DNA of 64,000 bases from Blautia sp. BIOML-A1 (lineage in GTDB: Bacteria; Bacillota; Clostridia; Lachnospirales; Lachnospiraceae): assembly GCF_009883055.1 (NCBI RefSeq), contig NZ_WWVR01000001.1:310001-374000 (forward strand), in the 5' to 3' direction. The position numbers were made by a program, and so were the translations under genes. Positions 37,751 to 45,677 of the stretch are shown here, in pieces. A model generated the notes under the pieces. That model had not been told where the DNA came from and made no database searches. It saw only the letters and a list, made by a program, of their open reading frames with translations. How positions within the stretch are numbered: the first letter of the stretch is position 1; each line of letters opens with the position of its first letter.

Positions 37751-39082
37751 ATGAGTAAAAAAGTTGCCCTTCACAATCTGGGCTGCAAAGTAAATGCATA
37801 TGAAGTAGAGGCCATGCAGCAGCTTCTGGAGAAAGCAGGATATGAGATCGTTCCTTTTGAAGAAGGGGCGGATATTTATCTGATCAATACCTGTACAGTC
37901 ACCAATATCGCAGACCGTAAATCCAGACAGATGCTCCATAAGGCAAAGAAAATGAATCCGAACGCCATTGTTGTGGCGACAGGATGTTATGTCCAGACAG
38001 ATACACAGAAGCTGGAAGAGGACAGTGCGGTGGATCTGATCCTTGGAAACAATCAGAAAAAGCAGATCGTAGAAGCACTGGAAGAATATGAAAAAGAACA
38101 CACCAAGAAAGTAAAAGTGATCGAGATCAACAAGACAAAAGAATACGAGGATCTTTCCATAGGCTATACGGCAGAACATGTACGGGCCTATATCAAGGTG
38201 CAGGACGGATGCAACCAGTTCTGTACGTATTGCATCATCCCTTATGCGAGAGGCCGTGTTCGCAGCAGAAAGATTGCTGAAGTGCTGGACGAGGTACGGG
38301 CACTTGCAGCAAGAGGCTATAAGGAAGTGGTTCTGACCGGAATTCATTTAAGCTCCTATGGTGTGGATTTTAAAGAGGAAGAAAGGGAGAGTCTTCTGTC
38401 ACTGATCCAGGCCGTGCATGAGGTGGAGGGTATCCAGAGAATCCGTCTGGGTTCTTTAGAGCCGCGTATTATTACAGAGGAATTTATGGAAGGAATCTCA
38501 TCACTTCCGAAGGTCTGCCCGCATTTCCATCTTTCCCTGCAGAGTGGATGCGATAAGACACTCAGAAATATGAACCGCAGATACAGTGCGGCAGAATATG
38601 CAGAGAAATGTGAGCTTATCCGTAAGTTTTATCCTTCCCCTGCCCTGACAACGGATGTGATCGTAGGGTTCCCGATGGAGACAGAAGAAGATTTTGAGGA
38701 GTCTTATGAATTTGTAAAAAATATCCACTTCTATGAGACACATATTTTTAAATATTCCAGAAGACAGGGGACAAAGGCGGCGGTTATGGAGGGACAGCTT
38801 ACCGAGGCTGTCAAATCCATCCGGAGTGAAAAGATGATCGCTCTTCATGAAATTCGTGCAAAAGAATATGAGACATCCATGATTGGAAAGACGCTGGAGC
38901 TGCTTCTTGAGGAAGAAGTAGAAATTAACGGAAAGACATATTTCATGGCACACAGCAAAGAGTATGTACGTGCTGTGATCGAGAAGACGAAAGACCACAA
39001 AGTCAATGATCTTGTCAGAGCAAAAGCGGTTGATTTTGCAGATGAACATGTGCTTCTTGCAATTTGTGAAGAATTATATTAG
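37751..39082 (+). CDS. mtaB: tRNA ms2t6A37 methylthiotransferase (MtaB)
   Basis: 443 residues. Radical SAM methylthiotransferase: an N-terminal UPF0004 domain with three Cys (NLGCKVN, NTCTVT, ATGCYV), the radical SAM cluster CNQFCTYC, and a C-terminal TRAM domain. The sequence is of the MtaB subtype, which adds a methylthio group to t6A37 of tRNA. First of a nine-gene run on the + strand that ends at 44846. Confidence 0.94.
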   Translation: MSKKVALHNLGCKVNAYEVEAMQQLLEKAGYEIVPFEEGADIYLINTCTVTNIADRKSRQMLHKAKKMNPNAIVVATGCYVQTDTQKLEEDSAVDLILGNNQKKQIVEALEEYEKEHTKKVKVIEINKTKEYEDLSIGYTAEHVRAYIKVQDGCNQFCTYCIIPYARGRVRSRKIAEVLDEVRALAARGYKEVVLTGIHLSSYGVDFKEEERESLLSLIQAVHEVEGIQRIRLGSLEPRIITEEFMEGISSLPKVCPHFHLSLQSGCDKTLRNMNRRYSAAEYAEKCELIRKFYPSPALTTDVIVGFPMETEEDFEESYEFVKNIHFYETHIFKYSRRQGTKAAVMEGQLTEAVKSIRSEKMIALHEIRAKEYETSMIGKTLELLLEEEVEINGKTYFMAHSKEYVRAVIEKTKDHKVNDLVRAKAVDFADEHVLLAICEELY

Positions 39083-39118
39083 AATAAAGAAGAAATCTTA
39101 TTAAGGACGTGAGAGAAA

Positions 39119-39391
39119 ATGACAGAAAACAATTTAGGAAATACACAATATTTCAGAACAAAACCAGAACAGGAACTGGAAGTAAAGGAAGTCCTGGACC
39201 TGGTGTACACCGCAATGGACGAGAAAGGATATAATCCGGTCAATCAGATCGTAGGTTATATTATGTCCGGAGATCCAACTTACATCACCAGCCATAAGGG
39301 TGCCAGAAGCATGATCATGAAAGTTGAGAGAGATGAACTGGTAGAGGAACTGTTAAACGAGTATATTAAGAACAAATCCTGGGAACGTTGA
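39119..39391 (+). CDS. IreB-family regulatory phosphoprotein (UPF0297)
   Basis: 90 residues, full family length. Conserved core: [37 protein letters not shown]. In Enterococcus, IreB is phosphorylated on N-terminal threonines by the PASTA kinase IreK and affects cell-wall stress and cephalosporin resistance; Thr2 and Thr9 here are possible sites. Its position before ruvX is conserved across Firmicutes. Confidence 0.94.
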   Translation: MTENNLGNTQYFRTKPEQELEVKEVLDLVYTAMDEKGYNPVNQIVGYIMSGDPTYITSHKGARSMIMKVERDELVEELLNEYIKNKSWER

Positions 39392-39393
39392 TC

Positions 39394-39816
39394 ATGAGGA
39401 TTCTTGGACTTGATTATGGATCTAAGACAGTTGGCGTGGCAGTCAGTGACCCTTTGGGACTGACTGCCCAAAGACTGGATACGATCTGGAGAAAACAGGA
39501 AAACAAGCTGCGACAGACCCTTGCGAGTATAGAAGCTCTGACGAAGGAATATGATGTAGAGCGGATCGTGGTCGGTTATCCGAAGAATATGAACAATACT
39601 GTAGGGGAACGTGCAGAGAAAGCGCTGGAGTTTGGTGAGATGCTGAAGAGGCGTACAGGGCTTGAGGTTGTTATGTGGGACGAAAGACTGACAACCGTTG
39701 AGGCAGACCGCACCCTTATGGAGGCGGGTGTGCGCAGAGAGAACCGTAAGCAGTATCTGGATGGACTTGCAGCAGTTTTTATTTTACAGGGATATCTTGA
39801 TTCTCTGACAAAATAA
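39394..39816 (+). CDS. ruvX: Holliday junction resolvase-like protein RuvX (YqgF)
   Basis: 140 residues. RNase H fold: [17 protein letters not shown] (first Asp), [17 protein letters not shown] and the final Asp in [11 protein letters not shown]. The family is implicated in pre-16S rRNA 5' maturation and Holliday junction resolution. ATG 39394 lies two bases after the upstream stop; a TTG at 39388 would overlap it. Confidence 0.94.
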   Translation: MRILGLDYGSKTVGVAVSDPLGLTAQRLDTIWRKQENKLRQTLASIEALTKEYDVERIVVGYPKNMNNTVGERAEKALEFGEMLKRRTGLEVVMWDERLTTVEADRTLMEAGVRRENRKQYLDGLAAVFILQGYLDSLTK

Positions 39817-39826
39817 GGGTGATAAA

Positions 39827-40084
39827 ATGGAAAAAATTAAATTTCAGTCTCCGGACGGAACAGTAGAAGAATTCTACATTGAAGAGCAGACTATGATAGG
39901 AGGAGTATCTTACCTTCTGGTATCGGATTCCCTGGATGAGGAAGCGGTTGCATATATCCTCAAGGATGTTTCCGAAGGTGAAGAGCCGGAGGCCTGCTAT
40001 GAGATGGTAGAGGATGACGAGGAATTGCAGGCAGTTTACAAGGTTTTTGAGCAGATGCTTGATGACGTAGACCTTGAAATGTAA
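39827..40084 (+). CDS. DUF1292 family protein
   Basis: 85 residues, strongly acidic. Typical DUF1292 core (EEFYIEEQTMIGGVSYLLVSD). Function unknown; in Firmicutes it sits next to ruvX and ireB, as here (YrzB in Bacillus). A 133-base gap with small hairpins follows before rnj. Confidence 0.92.
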   Translation: MEKIKFQSPDGTVEEFYIEEQTMIGGVSYLLVSDSLDEEAVAYILKDVSEGEEPEACYEMVEDDEELQAVYKVFEQMLDDVDLEM

Positions 40085-40096
40085 GCAGGCAGATCA

Positions 40097-40173
40097 TAAC
40101 TGCCGGGATAGTGAGCAGTTACGCAGAACCAAATACAGTCTGCATAGTTGGAAGGAATGCCGCCGGTATTCCT
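40097..40173. repeat. Small inverted repeats between the DUF1292 gene and rnj
   Basis: TAACTGC (40097-40103) pairs with GCAGTTA (40115-40121), resembling the ends of the elements around dnaJ. A second hairpin, AGGAAT-G-CCG-C-CGG-T-ATTCCT, spans 40153-40173. Neither has a T tract, so they are not terminators; the rnj leader may fold on them. Confidence 0.45.
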
Positions 40174-40217
40174 GATTAGTGTGCACAAAACGCACAGAAT
40201 AATTTGGAGGTGCTTGA

Positions 40218-42212
40218 TTGAAGAATGAACATAATATAACTGAAAATACAGCTGAAGCAAAAGAAACACAACGAAGATACAGCAGTTATGACAAAAGACC
40301 GAACGATAACAAGAGACCGTCAAACAGAAAAAACAGTTATCGTTACAATAAATCACAGAAGAATAACAGATACACTGAGCGAAGCGAAAAAGCGGACAGA
40401 AACGACAAGACAGAGAGAACAGAGCGGAACAGCAGAGCGAATTTCAAGAACGGCTCATCCAAAACACCGGCAAAAGCTGCTCTTAAAGCACCGGCGAAAC
40501 CGCAGAACAAACAGCAGAATAAACCGCAGAGCAGAAGCACCGGCAAACGTGGACGTAAAGGTGCAGCCAGACTCAAGATCATTCCGCTGGGCGGACTGGA
40601 ACAGATCGGAATGAACATCACAGCCTTTGAATACGGCGACAGCATTGTTGTTGTGGACTGTGGACTTTCTTTCCCAGAGGATGACATGCTGGGAATCGAC
40701 CTTGTCATTCCGGATGTGACTTACCTCAAAGAAAATATTTCCAAGGTCAAAGGCTTTGTAATCACGCACGGACATGAGGATCACATCGGTGCTCTTCCTT
40801 ATGTATTGAAGGAAGTCAACGTGCCGATCTATTCTACAAAGCTGACACTGGGACTTATCACAAACAAGCTTAAAGAGCATAACCTGGTGCGTTCCACCAA
40901 GTTAAAAGAAGTAAAGCATGGCCAGGTGATCAACCTTGGCGATTTTGCAGTCGAATTTATCAAGACAAACCACAGTATCCAGGATGCGTCTGCCCTGGCA
41001 ATCTATTCTCCGGCGGGAATCGTAGTACACACAGGTGACTTTAAGGTGGATTATACACCGGTATTCGGAGACGCGATCGATCTGCAGCGTTTTGCCGAGA
41101 TTGGAAAGAAGGGTGTCCTTGCCTTGATGTGCGACAGTACCAACGCAGAACGTCCGGGATTTACCATGTCCGAACGAACAGTCGGAAAGGTGTTTGACAG
41201 TCTGTTTAACGAGCACAGGACAACGAGGATCATTATTGCGACCTTTGCATCCAATGTAGACCGTGTACAGCAGATCATCAATACTGCATATCGTTTCGGA
41301 AGAAAGGTAGCAGTGGAGGGACGCAGTATGGTCAATATTATTTCCGTAGCGTCTGAACTGGGGTATCTGCGTATTCCGGAAAACACTCTGATCGAGATCG
41401 ATCAGGTCAAGAATTATCCGGATGATAAGGTGGTTCTGATCACAACAGGAAGCCAGGGTGAGTCCATGGCGGCTCTTTCCCGTATGGCAGCCAACATCCA
41501 CAAGAAGATCACGATCAAACCAAACGATACGATTATTTTCAGCTCCAACCCGATTCCGGGAAATGAGAAGGCTGTATCCAAGGTTATCAATGAACTTTCC
41601 ATGAAAGGTGCGAAGGTTATCTTCCAGGATGTCCATGTATCAGGACATGCCTGCCAGGAAGAAATCAAGCTTATTTATTCACTTGTCAAACCGAGATATG
41701 CAATCCCGGTACATGGCGAGTACCGTCATCTGACAGCCCAGAAGCACGTTGCGGAGGATCTTGGAATCCCGAAGGAGAATATCTTTATCCTGGCATCCGG
41801 AAACGTTCTGGAAGTGGATGAGTACAGCGCGGAAGTGACAGGTTCCGTACAGACAGGAGCAATCCTTGTAGATGGACTGGGAGTCGGTGATGTTGGAAAT
41901 ATCGTACTCCGTGACCGCCAGCATCTGGCAGAGGATGGAATCATGATCGTCGTCATGACACTGGAACGCCACAGCAATGTGGTTCTTGCAGGACCGGATA
42001 TCGTATCCCGGGGATTTGTCTATGTAAGAGAATCCGAGGATCTTATGGAGCACGCTAAAGAAGTTGTAGAATCCGCACTTGATTCCTGTCTGGACAGAAA
42101 TATCACAGACTGGGGAAAGATCAAAAACGTAGTTAAGGATGCACTCAGCGAGTTCCTCTGGAAACGTACCAAGAGAAGCCCGATGATTCTTCCGATCATC
42201 ATGGAGGCATAA
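40218..42212 (+). CDS. rnj: Ribonuclease J with basic N-terminal extension
   Basis: 664 residues, about 110 longer than usual. Residues 1-115 are low complexity, rich in Lys, Arg, Asn and Gln (many KNEH-, RPNDN-, NKSQKN-type stretches). The metallo-beta-lactamase/beta-CASP core follows: LGGLEQIGMNITAFE, HGHEDHIG at about 184, and the C-terminal domain ending in KRSPMILPIIMEA. RNase J is a 5'-3' exo- and endonuclease for mRNA decay and rRNA maturation. The start is TTG 40218 with GGAGG seven bases upstream. The basic head probably binds RNA or partners (inference). Confidence 0.93.
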   Translation: MKNEHNITENTAEAKETQRRYSSYDKRPNDNKRPSNRKNSYRYNKSQKNNRYTERSEKADRNDKTERTERNSRANFKNGSSKTPAKAALKAPAKPQNKQQNKPQSRSTGKRGRKGAARLKIIPLGGLEQIGMNITAFEYGDSIVVVDCGLSFPEDDMLGIDLVIPDVTYLKENISKVKGFVITHGHEDHIGALPYVLKEVNVPIYSTKLTLGLITNKLKEHNLVRSTKLKEVKHGQVINLGDFAVEFIKTNHSIQDASALAIYSPAGIVVHTGDFKVDYTPVFGDAIDLQRFAEIGKKGVLALMCDSTNAERPGFTMSERTVGKVFDSLFNEHRTTRIIIATFASNVDRVQQIINTAYRFGRKVAVEGRSMVNIISVASELGYLRIPENTLIEIDQVKNYPDDKVVLITTGSQGESMAALSRMAANIHKKITIKPNDTIIFSSNPIPGNEKAVSKVINELSMKGAKVIFQDVHVSGHACQEEIKLIYSLVKPRYAIPVHGEYRHLTAQKHVAEDLGIPKENIFILASGNVLEVDEYSAEVTGSVQTGAILVDGLGVGDVGNIVLRDRQHLAEDGIMIVVMTLERHSNVVLAGPDIVSRGFVYVRESEDLMEHAKEVVESALDSCLDRNITDWGKIKNVVKDALSEFLWKRTKRSPMILPIIMEA

Positions 42213-42221
42213 AACATACAA

Positions 42222-42560
42222 ATGGAAACAGTAAACAGGAATATTCATGCACTTCTGAATTCAATCCAGAAGTGCCAGATCTATAAAGATTTTAAGAAAC
42301 AGGAAGAAGTTCTGAACAAAAATCCGGAGCTGGCAGAGAGGGTGCAGCGTTTTCGCGCTGAGAACTTCAGACTTCAGAATGAAGAAGGGCAGAAAGACGT
42401 TCTGGCAAAAGCAGAACAGTTGTCCAGAGAATCTGAAGAACTCCGCAGCTTTCCGGAGGTGAAGGCCTATCTGGACGCAGAGCTTGCCCTGTGCAGGATG
42501 ATGCAGAAAATATGCAGAACACTGACAGATGGTGTGGAGATGAATATTCCCCGGATCTAA
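42222..42560 (+). CDS. YlbF/YmcA family protein
   Basis: 112 residues, all-helical, with the Com_YlbF pattern (LLNSIQKCQIYKDFKKQEE; FPEVKAYLDAELALCRMMQ). In Bacillus, YlbF, YmcA and YaaT form a complex that acts with RNase Y on mRNA processing and affects sporulation and competence. Here it directly follows RNase J (nine bases), which fits an RNA-decay role. Confidence 0.9.
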   Translation: METVNRNIHALLNSIQKCQIYKDFKKQEEVLNKNPELAERVQRFRAENFRLQNEEGQKDVLAKAEQLSRESEELRSFPEVKAYLDAELALCRMMQKICRTLTDGVEMNIPRI

Positions 42561-42575
42561 GAAAGGAGAACCTAT

Positions 42576-42977
42576 ATGGGAGACACGAGGGACCGGATGG
42601 GGGCGGCCGGCGTAGCAGTGGCAGGAGGATTTTTTAAGATCGCACTGTATGTCTGCGTGGCAGTTCTGATCATCTGGATCGGTAAGGTCACATATCAGTT
42701 CGGTTATGACATTTTTAATCAGCATGCGATGAGTCCGGGAGAGGGACAGGAAGTGACGGTTGTCATCAAGGAGGATGCGACCAGTTATGACATTGCCAGA
42801 ACGCTCAAGAGCAAAGGCCTCATCGATGATGCACTGGTATTCGTAGTTCAGGAAAAATTATCCAACTACAGCGGCAAAATGAGACCGGGAACCTATCTCT
42901 TAAGTACCGCGTATACACCGAACCGAATCATGGGTATCCTTGCAGGAGATGCAGAGCAGGAAGGAGCCGCTTCGTGA
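42576..42977 (+). CDS. MltG-like protein without the catalytic domain
   Basis: 133 residues against about 340 or more for MltG. It has a transmembrane helix (about residues 20-45) and an extracellular LysM-like part (VVIKEDATSYDIARTLKSKGLIDDALVFV; YSGKMRPGTYLLS), which matches the N-terminal segment of MltG. The YceG lytic transglycosylase domain with its catalytic Glu is absent, and the next gene starts in an overlapping frame, so this is not a local frameshift. It occupies the mltG slot of the operon, before trmR. It may be a regulatory or scaffold relic. Confidence 0.8.
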   Translation: MGDTRDRMGAAGVAVAGGFFKIALYVCVAVLIIWIGKVTYQFGYDIFNQHAMSPGEGQEVTVVIKEDATSYDIARTLKSKGLIDDALVFVVQEKLSNYSGKMRPGTYLLSTAYTPNRIMGILAGDAEQEGAAS

Positions 42978-43633
42978 TCGTAGAAGAGAGAATGCGAACA
43001 TACATCAATTCTCTGGATACAGGCAACACGCCTTTTCTTGAAGAACTGGAGAGGCATGCACTGGAGAATGAAGTTCCAATCATACGCAGGGAAATGCAGA
43101 GCTTTATGAAAGTACTTCTGGCAGTCAAAAGGCCGCTTCAGGTTCTGGAGGTGGGGACAGCTGTGGGCTTCTCCACGCTTCTTATGTGCGAATACGGACA
43201 GCCGGATATGCACATCACAACGATTGAGAATTATGAAAAGAGAATCCCAATCGCCAGAGAGAACTTTCGCAGGGCAGGAAAGGAAGACAGGATCACCTTT
43301 CTTACAGGAGACGCGGGAGAGATTCTTCCGACACTCTCCGGAAGATATGATATGATCTTTATGGATGCGGCCAAGGGGCAGTATATTCACTGGCTTCCCG
43401 AGGTGGTACGTCTGCTTGCACCGGGAGGAATTCTTCTGTCAGATAATGTGCTTCAGGAAGGAGAACTGATCGAATCACACTATCTTGTAGAACGCAGAAA
43501 TCGCACGATCTACAAAAGGATGCGGGAATACCTCTATGAATTGAAACATCATCCACAGCTTCTTACCAGCATTGTGCCGCTGGGAGACGGAATTTCACTT
43601 AGTGTAAAAAGAGGAAATTATGAGAAAAATTGA
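42974..43633 (+). CDS. trmR: tRNA 5-hydroxyuridine methyltransferase (TrmR/YrrM type)
   Basis: 219 residues, class I O-methyltransferase with SAM motif LEVGTAVGFST, FLTGDAGEIL, FMDAAKGQYIHWLPE and LLSDNVLQEG. TrmR of Bacillus makes 5-methoxyuridine at tRNA U34. The start is GTG 42974, overlapping the upstream gene by four bases. The U32 peptidase-like hydroxylase gene that makes its substrate follows with a 14-base overlap, so the two act in one pathway. Confidence 0.87.
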   Translation: MIVEERMRTYINSLDTGNTPFLEELERHALENEVPIIRREMQSFMKVLLAVKRPLQVLEVGTAVGFSTLLMCEYGQPDMHITTIENYEKRIPIARENFRRAGKEDRITFLTGDAGEILPTLSGRYDMIFMDAAKGQYIHWLPEVVRLLAPGGILLSDNVLQEGELIESHYLVERRNRTIYKRMREYLYELKHHPQLLTSIVPLGDGISLSVKRGNYEKN

Positions 43634-44846
43634 ATTATTAGTGCCGGCCAGCAGCCTGGAAGTCCTCAAGATCGCGGTTGTTTTTGGCGCGGATGCAGTA
43701 TATATCGGCGGGGAAGCCTTCGGACTTCGTGCCAAGGCTAAGAATTTTTCCCACGAAGATATGGCAGAGGGAATCGCTTTTGCTCACGAGCATGGGGTGA
43801 AAGTGTATGTCACAGTGAATATTCTTGCACACAACGGAGATCTTCCGGGTGTCAGAGAATATCTTCAGGAACTCAGGGAATTAAAGCCGGATGCACTGAT
43901 CATCGCAGATCCGGGAATTTTTACCTATGCACAGGAAATCTGTCCTGAGATTGAGTGTCATATCAGTACACAGGCAAATAATACAAACTATGAAACCTAT
44001 AAATTCTGGTATCGACTGGGAGCGAAGCGCGTCGTAACTGCGCGTGAGCTTTCTCTTAAGGAAATCCGGGAGATCCGTGCCAACATTCCGGAGGATATGG
44101 AGATTGAAACATTTGTACATGGTGCGATGTGTATTTCTTATTCCGGCCGCTGCCTGCTCAGCAATTATCTGGTAGGAAGAGATGCAAATCAGGGAGCCTG
44201 TACACATCCGTGCCGCTGGAAGTATTCCATCGTCGAGGAGAAGCGTCCGGGCGAATATATGCCGGTTTTTGAGAATGAGAGAGGAACTTATATCTTTAAC
44301 TCCAAGGATCTGTGCATGGTTGAGCATATGGACGATGTCCTTAACTGCGGGATTGACAGCCTCAAGATCGAGGGCCGTATGAAAACTGCTCTCTATGTGG
44401 CAACGGTTGCAAGAACCTACCGCAAGGCGATCGATGACTATCTGGAATCACCGGAGAAGTACAGGGCAAACATGTCCTGGTATCAGGAACAGATTTCCAA
44501 CTGCACCTATCGCCAGTTTACGACAGGTTTCTTCTATGGCAAACCGGACGAGAACACGCAGATCTATGATAATAATACCTATGTTAAGGAATATACTTAT
44601 CTGGGATATGCAGAGAAAGTTGATGAGAATGGATTTGCTCACATCACCCAGAGAAATAAATTTACTGTAGGTGAGACTGTTGAGATCATGAAGCCGGATG
44701 GCAGAAATATCGAAGCCGTTGTAAAGGCAATCTATGATGAAGATGGAAATTCAGTTGAGAGTGCACCGCATCCACAGCAGAAACTTGCGGTTGATCTCGG
44801 CACAGAGATTGAACAATATGATCTTTTGAGAAGATCAGAAGAATAA
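43620..44846 (+). CDS. U32-family tRNA hydroxylation protein (TrhP type)
   Basis: 408 residues, full U32 family length. Motifs: VPASSLEVLKIAVVFGADAVYIGG, STQANNTNYET, and the Cys-rich signature FVHGAMCISYSGRCLLS followed by CTHPCRWKY. TrhP/YrrN-YrrO proteins are needed to make 5-hydroxyuridine at tRNA position 34, the substrate of TrmR. Overlap with trmR supports this over a protease role. Last gene of the run; a terminator follows. Confidence 0.9.
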   Translation: MRKIELLVPASSLEVLKIAVVFGADAVYIGGEAFGLRAKAKNFSHEDMAEGIAFAHEHGVKVYVTVNILAHNGDLPGVREYLQELRELKPDALIIADPGIFTYAQEICPEIECHISTQANNTNYETYKFWYRLGAKRVVTARELSLKEIREIRANIPEDMEIETFVHGAMCISYSGRCLLSNYLVGRDANQGACTHPCRWKYSIVEEKRPGEYMPVFENERGTYIFNSKDLCMVEHMDDVLNCGIDSLKIEGRMKTALYVATVARTYRKAIDDYLESPEKYRANMSWYQEQISNCTYRQFTTGFFYGKPDENTQIYDNNTYVKEYTYLGYAEKVDENGFAHITQRNKFTVGETVEIMKPDGRNIEAVVKAIYDEDGNSVESAPHPQQKLAVDLGTEIEQYDLLRRSEE

Positions 44847-44851
44847 AAGGA

Positions 44852-44890
44852 GGCAGGACATTGACAAATGGTCAGTGTCCTGTCTTTTTT
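44852..44890 (+). terminator. Terminator of the mtaB-trhP gene run
   Basis: A 14-bp stem (44852-44865 with 44871-44884, two G-U pairs), five-base loop and six T. It overlaps the last two bases of the convergent sigK gene. Confidence 0.9.
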
Positions 44891-45512
44891 ACTGTTCAAA
44901 CAGCTCCCGGAGTTTTTGGAGGGCGTTTTTTTCAATCCGGGAAACATAAGACCGGCTGATATGAAGCTGTGCTGCAACTTCTTTTTGCGTCTGCTGTTCA
45001 ATCCCGAAAAGACCATAGCGAAGACAGATGACCTGATATTCCTTCTGGGAAAGGGTATCTTTCAGGGAACAGAGCAGAAAGCGGATGTCTTCCCGCACAG
45101 AATACTGTTCCACGATATCTACAGGAGGACTTTCGACAATATCCAAAAGGCTGATCTCGTTTCCTTCTTTGTCCGTTCCGATTGGTTCGTACAGGGAAAT
45201 CTCCCTGGAATATTTCTTTTTTGCCCGGAACATCATCAGAAGTTCGTTGTCGATACAGCGTGCAGCATAGGTAGAAAGCCTTGCACAGCGTGTGTGGTCA
45301 AAGGTGTTGATGGCTTTGATAAGACCGATAGTCCCGACGGAGATCAGATCCTCCAGATCTTCTCCGGAATTCTGATATTTCTTTGCAACATGGGCGACCA
45401 GGCGGAGGTTTCGTTCGATCAGAATACGTTTTGCTTCCGGATTCCCCTCCTGATAACGGCGAAGATATATTTTTTCCTGAGCGGACGTCAGGGGTTTTGA
45501 AAAGGTTTTCAA
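44889..45512 (-). CDS. sigK: Sporulation sigma factor SigK
   Basis: 207 residues from TTG 45512 (KTFSKPLTSAQEK). Sigma-70 region 2 (RNLRLVAHVAKKYQN; LISVGTIGLIKAI; RLSTYAARCIDNELLM), then SLYEPIGTDKEGNEI typical of SigK, and region 4 (QKEVAAQLHISRSYVSRIEKNALQKL). SigK drives late mother-cell genes in sporulation. I chose the TTG because GAGGTGG lies at ideal spacing; the open frame runs on to 45698 but would cross the divergent promoter. With this start there is no pro-sequence, as in Clostridioides difficile. Confidence 0.85.
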   Translation of the reverse strand: MKTFSKPLTSAQEKIYLRRYQEGNPEAKRILIERNLRLVAHVAKKYQNSGEDLEDLISVGTIGLIKAINTFDHTRCARLSTYAARCIDNELLMMFRAKKKYSREISLYEPIGTDKEGNEISLLDIVESPPVDIVEQYSVREDIRFLLCSLKDTLSQKEYQVICLRYGLFGIEQQTQKEVAAQLHISRSYVSRIEKNALQKLRELFEQ

Positions 45513-45595
45513 ATATCCACCTCGAAAGGGGCGTTCCTTATAGCTTATGTCTGAGACAGGCTCTTCGTGCTTTTCCAAATAAAAAAGCTCTTTTC

Positions 45596-45624
45596 TTGCG
45601 TAAAAATCTGATGTAGTGTATAAT
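45596..45624 (+). promoter_or_regulatory. Promoter of the DUF5717-DUF5716-TPR operon
   Basis: TTGCGT (45596-45601) and perfect TATAAT (45619-45624), 17-base spacer, 53 bases before the TTG start of the first gene. Confidence 0.75.
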
Positions 45625-45677
45625 ATTGAATATGTGAGCCAAAAATACAATTTTAGGGATAAATCAGGTGAACTATA

